55,966 nucleotides of DNA from UBA1672 sp964351365 (GTDB taxonomy: Bacteria; Pseudomonadota; Alphaproteobacteria; Micavibrionales; Micavibrionaceae): NCBI GenBank assembly GCA_964351365.1, contig CAYGNP010000018.1, forward strand, positions 1 through 55,966, in the 5' to 3' direction. Below are positions 17,355 to 24,855 of the stretch, piece after piece. The notes under the pieces are model-generated. The model saw only the letters and a list, made by a program, of their open reading frames with translations. It was not told the origin of the DNA and made no database searches. A program made the position numbers and the translations under genes. Position 1 is the first letter of the stretch. Each line of letters starts with the position of its first letter.

Positions 17355-17945
17355 ATGGCATTAAGGTCCGGCTTTATGAGGACACTTGAACCGACACTTC
17401 AACCTGATGGCTTCTATCACGTATACGTAGACGGCAGTTACAAAGATAAAAAAATTACTGCTGGCGTTGTTATGCTCACCGATGATCCGAAAAATCCTAT
17501 ACGCTTACTTTTTGATCAAGGCGATGACTATATATCGCAATATCAAGATGAAGCATTTATGCTTCAAGTAGCCTTAGCTGAAGATAACAATTATTCAGAA
17601 TATATAGCACTTGCTATAGGTATCCGAGAAACTCGCAATAATGCACCCTTAAAAATTTTTTCGGATAGCAAAAATGCTGTTAATTTCACACAAGATATGA
17701 TGGCCGCGACTAGTAAACAAAATCCTACAAGGATTGCACAGGAAGTTCTTATTCGTGAAGCAAAACGTTTTGAAAGAGGGGGACACAAAATTACATACAT
17801 ATGGGCTTCAGCAAAAACCGATATAAATCCCGATACTACTACCAGATGGTATATGAAGCTTGCTCACTCATGCGCACAAAATGCCCATGAACCGCAAAGA
17901 TTAACATCCAGCGATAAGGGTGTAGGTGCTTTACAGCATGACTAA
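17355..17945 (+). CDS. RNase H-fold protein, possible ribonuclease HI-like nuclease
   Basis: A 196-residue protein with an RNase H-like pattern: YVDGS near the start (D26), an acidic helix residue in YSEYIALAIGI (E82) and strand-end FSDSKNAV (D104), matching the first three catalytic acids of RNase HI in order and spacing. D156 or D160 could be the fourth. Overall similarity to standard RnhA is weak, so this is a divergent member; substrate unknown. A second ATG at 17376 has AAGG 9 bases upstream and may be the true start. It is a single plus-strand gene between eno and ftsB, which are neighbours in many relatives, and overlaps the eno stop by 4 bases. A candidate LexA box lies upstream. Confidence 0.65.
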   Translation: MALRSGFMRTLEPTLQPDGFYHVYVDGSYKDKKITAGVVMLTDDPKNPIRLLFDQGDDYISQYQDEAFMLQVALAEDNNYSEYIALAIGIRETRNNAPLKIFSDSKNAVNFTQDMMAATSKQNPTRIAQEVLIREAKRFERGGHKITYIWASAKTDINPDTTTRWYMKLAHSCAQNAHEPQRLTSSDKGVGALQHD

Positions 17946-19216
17946 CGGTAAAAACCACGCCCTTCATAGCGCGCATTATGACCAAGCTCTTCTTCAATCC
18001 GCAGCAATTGATTATATTTTGCGATACGGTCAGAGCGCGAAAGAGAGCCTGTCTTGATCTGCCCCGCATTTGTAGCAACGGCCAAATCGGCAATTGTGTA
18101 ATCCTCTGTCTCGCCAGAACGATGCGAGAGAACAATCCCAAATCCGGCCTTCTTCGCCATCTCAATAGTTTCCAAAGTTTCGGTGAGCGTGCCGATCTGA
18201 TTAACCTTAACGAGTACAGCGTTCCCCGCTTTTTCTTCAATTCCACGTTTCAGGCGCTTGGCATTGGTCACGTAAAGGTCATCTCCAACCAGTTGTACTT
18301 TATCACCAAGCGCCGCCGTCAATGCGCTCCACCCCGCCCAGTCATCCTCAGCCAGCCCGTCCTCAATCGATACAATGGGGTAACGCGTGCACAAATCCTG
18401 ATAATACGACACCATCTGGTCGGAGGAAAAAACTTTCCCCTCCCCCTCCAGATGATACTTGCCCTTTTTGAAAAACTCTGTAGAGGCAGCATCAAGTGCA
18501 ATAACGATATCCTCCTGCGGTGCATAACCTGCTGATTCAATCGATTTCATAATAAAGCCAAGCGCCTCGTCTGAAGATTTCACTGCCGGAGCAAATCCCC
18601 CCTCATCCCCCACATTTGTATTATATCCGGCCTTGGAGAGTTCTTTTTTCAGTGCATGAAAAACCTCCGCGCCCATCCGAAGCCCTTCAGAAAAGTTCGG
18701 CGCAGACACAGGCATAATCATAAATTCCTGAATATCAACCGGATTATCCGCGTGCGCGCCGCCATTAATAATATTCATCATCGGCGTGGGTAATTTATGA
18801 GCATACGCCCCACCAATATAGCGGTAGAGCGGCATATCCATCTCATCCGCCATCGCCTTAGCCACAGCCATCGATACGCCCAAAATGGCATTCGCCCCTA
18901 GGCGGCCTTTATTCTCCGTCCCGTCCAGATCAATCAACATTTGGTCGATTCCCATCTGATCCTCGGCATCAAAACCGATCAGATTATCCAAAATTTCAGT
19001 ATTCACAAACTCAACAGCCTTACTCACACCCTTACCGGCATAACGGCCCTTATCACCATCGCGCAGCTCCACAGCCTCATGCACACCAGTGGATGCGCCA
19101 GAGGGAACCGCAGCCCGCCCCTTCGCTCCAGTCTCCAGCACCACATCAACCTCAACCGTAGGATTTCCTCGGCTATCCAGAATTTCGCGTGCGTGAATAT
19201 CAATAATGGCTGTCAT
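17942..19216 (-). CDS. eno: enolase
   Basis: A 424-residue glycolytic enzyme converting 2-phosphoglycerate to phosphoenolpyruvate. Visible motifs are REILDSRGNPTVEVD (about 9-23), the loop VPSGASTGVHEA, the metal and catalytic region VGDEGGFAP, SIEDGLAEDDW, and the signature LVKVNQIGTLTET followed by SHRSGETED. Full length with no anomalies. GAGG precedes the start. The 73 bases up to zntB hold nothing I recognise. Confidence 0.98.
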   Translation of the reverse strand: MTAIIDIHAREILDSRGNPTVEVDVVLETGAKGRAAVPSGASTGVHEAVELRDGDKGRYAGKGVSKAVEFVNTEILDNLIGFDAEDQMGIDQMLIDLDGTENKGRLGANAILGVSMAVAKAMADEMDMPLYRYIGGAYAHKLPTPMMNIINGGAHADNPVDIQEFMIMPVSAPNFSEGLRMGAEVFHALKKELSKAGYNTNVGDEGGFAPAVKSSDEALGFIMKSIESAGYAPQEDIVIALDAASTEFFKKGKYHLEGEGKVFSSDQMVSYYQDLCTRYPIVSIEDGLAEDDWAGWSALTAALGDKVQLVGDDLYVTNAKRLKRGIEEKAGNAVLVKVNQIGTLTETLETIEMAKKAGFGIVLSHRSGETEDYTIADLAVATNAGQIKTGSLSRSDRIAKYNQLLRIEEELGHNARYEGRGFYR

Positions 19217-19289
19217 GGCAAAACCTCGTCTATTTATGTCCCTACAGGTTTTAGCGCATATTCTAAAAAGATAAAGAGGGAAAAAGGTT

Positions 19290-20267
19290 TTAAAGCCACT
19301 TCATGAAACGGAATACACAGAGCAAAATCGTTGCAAAGCTTAAACAAATAGCGCAGACAACCCAAAACGCCATATCATTGTCAACGCCGGGCATTCCCCC
19401 GACATTAATCCCCATCAGCCCCGTTAAAAAACCGAGCGGCAGAAAAATTGCCGCGACAATAGAAAGAACATACATGTTCTTGTTCATCCGGTCCGCCATA
19501 ATATTGGCCAGCTCATCCTTAACAATTTGCGCGCGCTCGCGAATAGCATCAAGATCCTCAACATAGCGCATTACGCGGTCCTGGTTTTCCTGAAATGCCC
19601 GTTTATGTTTTGCTTCAAGCCACGGCAAATCTATAACCCGCAGCGTTGAGAGCACATCCTTTTGTGGCGCGATATAACGGCGCAGAACAATCGCCGTTTT
19701 ACGTGTATCAATAATGGAATGACGGCAAGCTATGTCAGGCTTCTCCAAAATAATCTCTTCGATATTGTCAGTTGCCTCATCCAATTCAAGGATCACCGGC
19801 TCCATGCGTTGAAACAGGCGTGTTGCCAATGCCACAAGAAAATCACCGGCATTAGCCGGACCTTTGCCCGACTCAATTATCCGGCATAAATCTTCAACGG
19901 CTTTCAGGGGGCGCTGCTGCAGCGAAATAATTCGGTGCGGATCAATCCACAAACGAATAGAGATCATATCCTCAGGATCCGCATTCTCATTCAAATTCAC
20001 CCCACGCAGAATAACCAAAAGCCCTTCCCCATACTCGGTCACACGCGGGCGCGTCTCTCCGGCCAGAAGCGCATCAATAATCAAACTATCAAGATAGGAA
20101 ACATTTTGCTCCAGCCAGCCCCGCGTCTTTTCATGGCGCGCATCCAGATGCACCCATGCCAAACAATCATCCCCCAGCTTTTTTGCAATCGCATCAGGGC
20201 ATAAAGGCTCACCTGACTCATCAAGTTCATAAGCATGTAAAATAAAAGAAGGATTAGAGGAGCTCAC
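19290..20267 (-). CDS. zntB: ZntB/CorA-family divalent cation transporter
   Basis: A 325-residue inner-membrane protein with a large cytoplasmic N-terminal domain and two C-terminal membrane helices (about 263-284 and 297-318). The signature between them reads GLMGINVGGMPG. This matches the GINVGG form of ZntB, a zinc transporter, more than the YGMNF of magnesium-specific CorA. The start is GTG with AAGG 6 bases upstream. Ion choice is inferred from the motif only. Confidence 0.85.
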   Translation of the reverse strand: MSSSNPSFILHAYELDESGEPLCPDAIAKKLGDDCLAWVHLDARHEKTRGWLEQNVSYLDSLIIDALLAGETRPRVTEYGEGLLVILRGVNLNENADPEDMISIRLWIDPHRIISLQQRPLKAVEDLCRIIESGKGPANAGDFLVALATRLFQRMEPVILELDEATDNIEEIILEKPDIACRHSIIDTRKTAIVLRRYIAPQKDVLSTLRVIDLPWLEAKHKRAFQENQDRVMRYVEDLDAIRERAQIVKDELANIMADRMNKNMYVLSIVAAIFLPLGFLTGLMGINVGGMPGVDNDMAFWVVCAICLSFATILLCVFRFMKWL

Positions 20268-20288
20268 AAATACCTTAAAATTTATAAT

Positions 20289-20651
20289 CTAGGCGTTTTC
20301 ATCAACAACAGATCCACGGGCCTGCTGAACAGCATCGCTTGTTCTGGATAGCTTGACAGTTGATTGCAGTGCGCGAATTTGTATAAGGGCATTTTCAACA
20401 GATGCACTCGCTCCGCCTGAAAAAGAAAACAATTCATTAATGTTGGTTTTATTGCTATCAAGAAACTGACGCGTTCTTTGACGTGCTTCGTTAGATATAC
20501 CAATACCAGAGCGGTTAATGCGCTTACCGGAATCGAGAAGACTTAAGGACCCAAGCGCCTCAGACAAAACAGAATTTGTTTGCGCAGCAAGACCACGAGA
20601 ATTCGCCAAAATAGATGAGTTCAAAAACTGTGATGCGCCGGGAACACGCAT
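20289..20651 (-). CDS. small flagellin-D0/D1-like protein
   Basis: A 120-residue protein of unknown role with a perfect AGGAGG ribosome-binding site 8 bases before its ATG. Its middle resembles the N-terminal D0/D1 coiled-coil of flagellins and FlgL: the stretch SLLDSGKRINRSG aligns with the flagellin L-SGLRINSAKDD region. Downstream a polar helix is followed by SASVENALIQIRALQ, which aligns with the flagellin EGALxEINxxLQRxREL region. No central or C-terminal flagellin domain follows. It has no signal peptide or membrane segment. It ends 21 bases before zntB and lies downstream of kdsA; no flagellar gene is near. Confidence 0.6.
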   Translation of the reverse strand: MRVPGASQFLNSSILANSRGLAAQTNSVLSEALGSLSLLDSGKRINRSGIGISNEARQRTRQFLDSNKTNINELFSFSGGASASVENALIQIRALQSTVKLSRTSDAVQQARGSVVDENA

Positions 20652-20683
20652 ATTCTAAGCCTCCTGCTTATTACCCTTATATT

Positions 20684-21508
20684 CTAACCCATTTTTGCAA
20701 TTTTATCAAACGCAATCAGTTTTTCCAGGATTTTGGGGATTTCACTTAATTTGACCATATTTGGCCCATCTGAGGGTGCATTATCAGGGTCTTGGTGAGT
20801 TTCAATAAACACACCGGCAACCCCGACAGCCACAGCCGCGCGCGCCAAAACCGGAACCATGCGCCGATCACCGCCCGATGCGCCGCCCAAACCGCCCGGT
20901 TGCTGCACGGAATGCGTCGCATCATAAATCACCGGATAGCCCGTTTCTTTCATGATAGGAATACTACGCATATCCGAAACCAGCGTATTATAGCCAAAGC
21001 AAACCCCCCGCTCAGTCAGCAGGATATTATCATTTCCGCTCTCAGAAACCTTATTTGCAACGTTTTTCATGTCCCAAGGCGCGAGAAACTGGCCTTTTTT
21101 AACATTCACAACTTTGCCGGTTTTAGCCGCCGCAATAAGCAAATCCGTCTGACGGCATAAAAACGCAGGGATTTGCAAGACATCAACAACCTCAGCCACC
21201 GGCGCGCACTGGCTGGCACTGTGAACATCGGTCAAAACCGGCACACCAAAATCCTTACGAATATCCGCCAGAATCTGAAGCCCCTTATCAATCCCTACCC
21301 CGCGCTTACCAAGTAAAGATGTCCGGTTGGCCTTATCGTAGGAAGTTTTATAAATAAACTGCATACCAAGATTTTTAGTGAGTTCCTTAAGCGCCCCGCA
21401 CATCTCATAGGCATGATCCTTGCTCTCAAGCTGGCATGGCCCCGCGATCAGCGTCATCGGTTTGTGGTTTGCAATTTCAAGATTGCACAGTTTAATCGTT
21501 TTGTTCAT
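20684..21508 (-). CDS. kdsA: Kdo-8-phosphate synthase
   Basis: A 274-residue aldolase joining phosphoenolpyruvate and D-arabinose 5-phosphate to give 3-deoxy-D-manno-octulosonate 8-phosphate for the inner core of lipopolysaccharide. Motifs include IAGPCQLES (about 21-29), TSYDKANRTS, VKKGQFLAP, ERGVCFGYN and DATHSVQQPGG. C25 and the late DxxP region fit family metal ligands, but whether the enzyme is metal-dependent I cannot say. Its start overlaps the upstream LprI-like gene by 17 bases. Confidence 0.97.
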   Translation of the reverse strand: MNKTIKLCNLEIANHKPMTLIAGPCQLESKDHAYEMCGALKELTKNLGMQFIYKTSYDKANRTSLLGKRGVGIDKGLQILADIRKDFGVPVLTDVHSASQCAPVAEVVDVLQIPAFLCRQTDLLIAAAKTGKVVNVKKGQFLAPWDMKNVANKVSESGNDNILLTERGVCFGYNTLVSDMRSIPIMKETGYPVIYDATHSVQQPGGLGGASGGDRRMVPVLARAAVAVGVAGVFIETHQDPDNAPSDGPNMVKLSEIPKILEKLIAFDKIAKMG

Positions 21509-21938
21509 TCTTTGTTTCCAATCGTCCTAGTCTTTCATGGATGATGTTAATTTTGCAGACGACTTCCGCATCGCCTGCGCCATTTCCGGTAAGGTATCTG
21601 TGCCGTATTCTTTCGCACTCCGCGTTCATGTAGGCATGAAATGTTTCGAAACTTTTTTCTAGTGCGCCGGCATAATCCACGTCTAAACTTTTATAAAGCG
21701 ATCCGTATTCCACATCGTCCTGCGCGGCTTGCCCGGCGGCTGCGCCTTCGGCTTTTGACAAGCGCTCCTGATAGGTTTTCAGGTGATCATATATGCAATT
21801 CGATGCGCCTGCATGGTCACTGCTGTCTGCCCAACATGTTGCCATCAGTTTTCCGCCGACGCTTTCCTCTGCATGGACTTTGTGCGGCGAAAACAGCGCA
21901 AGAACCAAGAAAAGGAGAGTAAATAAAATTTTTTTCAT
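21492..21938 (-). CDS. secreted LprI-like (DUF1311) protein
   Basis: A 148-residue protein with an N-terminal signal peptide (1 to about 23, cleavage after VHA). The mature part has the lysozyme-inhibitor LprI-like pattern: an early CWADSS...NCIYDHL, a helix ending YMNAECERI and a late VVCKINIIHERLGRLE, four conserved cysteines in all. No lipobox is present. LprI domains inhibit lysozyme in some bacteria; the function here is not shown. The gene overlaps pyrG by 4 bases and kdsA by 17, so it is embedded in the pyrG-kdsA operon. Confidence 0.7.
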   Translation of the reverse strand: MKKILFTLLFLVLALFSPHKVHAEESVGGKLMATCWADSSDHAGASNCIYDHLKTYQERLSKAEGAAAGQAAQDDVEYGSLYKSLDVDYAGALEKSFETFHAYMNAECERIRHRYLTGNGAGDAEVVCKINIIHERLGRLETKNEQND

Positions 21939-23566
21939 TTCACCAATCTGCTTTGTTTAACCGCAGCCTCGATAAATGACACAAACAACGGATGAGGATC
22001 AAACGGCTTGGATTTAAGCTCCGGATGGAACTGAACGCCAATAAACCACGGGTGATCTTTATATTCAACAATCTCCGGTAAAGCACCATCAGGCGACATT
22101 CCAGAGAACATCAAACCTTTTGCCTCAAGTTGATCAATATAATTCACATTCACCTCATAGCGGTGGCGGTGACGTTCACTGATTTTGCTACTGCCGTAAA
22201 TACCTTCAACCTTGGAGCCTTTTTTCAAATGTGCCGGATACGCGCCCAGACGCATCGTTCCGCCCAGATCGGAACTTTTCTGGCGTTTCTCTTTTTTATC
22301 GCCCTTAAGCCATTCGGTCATAACACCAATAACCGGTATTTCACATTTCTTAAACTCGCTCGAGCCTGCACCTTTAAGGCCGCAAAGATTACGCGCTGCT
22401 TCAATCACCGCCATCTGCATGCCATAACAAATGCCAAAATAGGGGATATTATTCTCCCGCGCGTATTGCGCCGCCAGAATTTTACCCTCGACCCCACGAT
22501 CGCCAAAACCGCCGGGAACAAGAATTCCATGCACCCCTTTCAAATGAATAGCGGGAGATTCCTTTTCAAAAATCTCCGCCTCAATAAAACGTAATTTGAC
22601 TTTGGTTTTATTGGCTATGCCCCCATGAATAAGTGCCTCATTCAAGGATTTATAACTATCTGTTAAATTCGTATACTTGCCCACAATCGCAATTTCAACG
22701 TCTCCCTCAGGCGCTTTAATGCTCTCGACTATATTTTTCCAGATCGACAAATCCAGATTAGGAATATCCTTAATCCCAAAACTTTCCATCACCTGATGAT
22801 CAAACCCCTCCGCATGATAGGAAAGCGGCACTTCGTATATCGATGAAACATCCAGCGCAGGAATAACCTTCTTCTCATCAATATTACAAAACAGCGCAAT
22901 TTTGCGGCAATCCTCTTTTTCAATCGGCCGATCCGCGCGGCAAAGCAAAATCTGCGGACGTATCCCATAGCTCATCAGCTCCTTGACCGAATGCTGCGTA
23001 GGCTTGGTTTTCAGCTCACCTGCCGCAGGAATATAAGGCAACAACGTCACATGAATGAAAATTGCGCGCGCGCGCCCAACTTCATTCCCAAATTGGCGGA
23101 TCGCCTCAAGGAACGGCAGGCTCTCAATATCCCCTACAGTTCCGCCAATCTCGCACAAAACAAAATCAGCTGTACCGTCTTTTTCGCGGATAAAATCCTT
23201 AATTTCATTGGTAATATGAGGAATAACCTGAATAGTTGCCCCCAGATACTCACCTCGGCGCTCTTTTTGCAAAACAGATGTATAGATCCGCCCCGTTGTC
23301 GTATTATCCGTCGCTTTCGCCGGAACCCCTGTAAAGCGCTCATAATGCCCCAGATCAAGATCTGTCTCCGCGCCGTCATCGGTAACAAAAACTTCACCAT
23401 GTTGAAACGGGCTCATCGTGCCCGGATCAACGTTCAGATAAGGATCAAGCTTACACAGCCGAACACGATAGCCGCGCGCCTGCAACAACGCCCCAAGCGC
23501 AGCGGAGCCAAGGCCTTTTCCGAGTGAGGAAACAACGCCACCTGTAATAAATATGTATCGTGTCAT
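21935..23566 (-). CDS. pyrG: CTP synthase
   Basis: A 543-residue enzyme aminating UTP to CTP with glutamine. The N-terminal amidoligase domain begins with YIFITGGVVSSLGKGLGSAA (about 4-23). The C-terminal class I glutaminase domain holds the catalytic cysteine in YFGICYGMQ and the His/Glu pair in GVQFHPELKS. Full length and intact. It overlaps the following LprI-like gene by 4 bases and lies 10 bases after the secG stop. Confidence 0.98.
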   Translation of the reverse strand: MTRYIFITGGVVSSLGKGLGSAALGALLQARGYRVRLCKLDPYLNVDPGTMSPFQHGEVFVTDDGAETDLDLGHYERFTGVPAKATDNTTTGRIYTSVLQKERRGEYLGATIQVIPHITNEIKDFIREKDGTADFVLCEIGGTVGDIESLPFLEAIRQFGNEVGRARAIFIHVTLLPYIPAAGELKTKPTQHSVKELMSYGIRPQILLCRADRPIEKEDCRKIALFCNIDEKKVIPALDVSSIYEVPLSYHAEGFDHQVMESFGIKDIPNLDLSIWKNIVESIKAPEGDVEIAIVGKYTNLTDSYKSLNEALIHGGIANKTKVKLRFIEAEIFEKESPAIHLKGVHGILVPGGFGDRGVEGKILAAQYARENNIPYFGICYGMQMAVIEAARNLCGLKGAGSSEFKKCEIPVIGVMTEWLKGDKKEKRQKSSDLGGTMRLGAYPAHLKKGSKVEGIYGSSKISERHRHRYEVNVNYIDQLEAKGLMFSGMSPDGALPEIVEYKDHPWFIGVQFHPELKSKPFDPHPLFVSFIEAAVKQSRLVK

Positions 23567-23575
23567 TTTAAAACT

Positions 23576-23977
23576 CTAGGGCGCGGTCGGCTCCGGCTCT
23601 GGTTGAGGGTCAACTGTGTTTAAATTCAGATCCTGCTGAGCATCATTAATAGCATTGGGCGGAGTAATTTCACCATCAACATTTATAACAGGTGCCTGAA
23701 TTTCAGATGCATCCAGGCCCTCAAGCAATCCGGCGCTCTGGCGGGAATGCCCACTTGCCAAAACCCCCAAGGTCAAAGACGTTATAAAAAACCCAAACGC
23801 ACATAGCGCCGTCATCTTTGTCAGAGCATTGGCCGTGCCGCGCGCCGAAGCAAAGCTACCGAGCCCACCGCCTCCGCCGCCAATACCAAGTCCGCCACCT
23901 TCAGAACGCTGAAGCAGAACAAGGCCAATAATCGCCAAGGCAAGGATAAGATGAATAACAAGAACAACAGATTCCAT
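23576..23977 (-). CDS. secG: preprotein translocase subunit SecG
   Basis: A 133-residue membrane subunit of the Sec translocon. Two hydrophobic segments (about 3-23 and 53-74) flank the glycine-rich loop GGGLGIGGGGGGLGSF, followed by the conserved ARGTANALTKMT. The C-terminal tail, rich in Pro and acidic residues, is poorly conserved in the family. I start at MESVVLVIHL, the family's usual beginning; an in-frame ATG 24 bases upstream adds MIKKKCAP. tpiA-secG-pyrG is a common alphaproteobacterial order. Confidence 0.92.
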   Translation of the reverse strand: MESVVLVIHLILALAIIGLVLLQRSEGGGLGIGGGGGGLGSFASARGTANALTKMTALCAFGFFITSLTLGVLASGHSRQSAGLLEGLDASEIQAPVINVDGEITPPNAINDAQQDLNLNTVDPQPEPEPTAP

Positions 23978-24012
23978 AGGTGCACACTTCTTTTTTATCA
24001 ATAAGCGTTGTT

Positions 24013-24747
24013 TTAGCCAATAAATCCGGCTTGCGCAATAGCCATAAATTGATCAGCCGTCAAACTCGCCCCGCCAATCAAGCCACCATCAACATTGGTC
24101 GTTGATAAAAGCGCAGCTGCATTATCCGGTTTCATTGATCCACCATACAAAATCATAGTTCTGGGCGTAATCAGCAAGCGAATAAATGCATGCATCTCAG
24201 CGACATCATCACGACTTGCCGTCTTGCCCGTACCAATCGCCCAAACCGGTTCATAAGCAACAACAAAATTAACACTGTCTCGGCGCGCAGGTAATGATTC
24301 TATAATTTGACGTTTTACAACCTCTTGCGCCCGGCCACTGTCACGCTCATCTTGAGTTTCCCCCACGCAAATAATTGGAACAAGACCATGATTGATGGCC
24401 TTTTCTGCTTTGGCCATTACAAGCGCATTACTCTCACCATTATACTGGCGGCGCTCGGAATGGCCAAGAATAACGTAGCGGCACCCTATATCAGATAACA
24501 TGCGCGCAGAAACCTGACCTGTATAAGCTCCATTATCCTGATCAGAGCAATCTTGCGCTCCAACAGCAACAGATTCGCCGCTCAAGAGATCAACAGCGCT
24601 GACAAGATAAGGAAAAGCTGGACATACAGCTAATTCAACATCGCCTAACCTCGCAGCTGATCGGATTGTAACAATATCCCTCACCAATTGTAACGCCTGC
24701 TCAGCGTTTAAATTCATTTTCCAGTTACCAACGATTAATTTTTTCAT
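24013..24747 (-). CDS. tpiA: triosephosphate isomerase
   Basis: A 244-residue glycolytic enzyme interconverting dihydroxyacetone phosphate and glyceraldehyde 3-phosphate. Catalytic residues are K10 in GNWKMN, H96 in ILGHSERR and E166 in AYEPVWAIGTG; the phosphate loop YGGSMKP is present. The helix before YGGS looks several residues shorter than usual. I chose the ATG at 24747, with AAGGATAG upstream; 20 extra codons to 24807 would not match the family. It is divergent from the PpiD-like gene across 108 bases. Confidence 0.96.
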   Translation of the reverse strand: MKKLIVGNWKMNLNAEQALQLVRDIVTIRSAARLGDVELAVCPAFPYLVSAVDLLSGESVAVGAQDCSDQDNGAYTGQVSARMLSDIGCRYVILGHSERRQYNGESNALVMAKAEKAINHGLVPIICVGETQDERDSGRAQEVVKRQIIESLPARRDSVNFVVAYEPVWAIGTGKTASRDDVAEMHAFIRLLITPRTMILYGGSMKPDNAAALLSTTNVDGGLIGGASLTADQFMAIAQAGFIG

Positions 24748-24855
24748 GAGACTATCCTTACAATTGCACTGCCCAAAAAGCAATATTGATTGATCCGCAT
24801 GCAACACCTGCTTATAGTGCCAAAATTATCTAAAAGAAAAAATGAGTAGAAAAAT

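Noticed and set aside
20282..20503. 73-codon minus-strand open frame overlapping the flagellin-like gene
   Set aside because: It lies inside the flagellin-like gene in another frame and has no ribosome-binding site comparable with AGGAGG before that gene.
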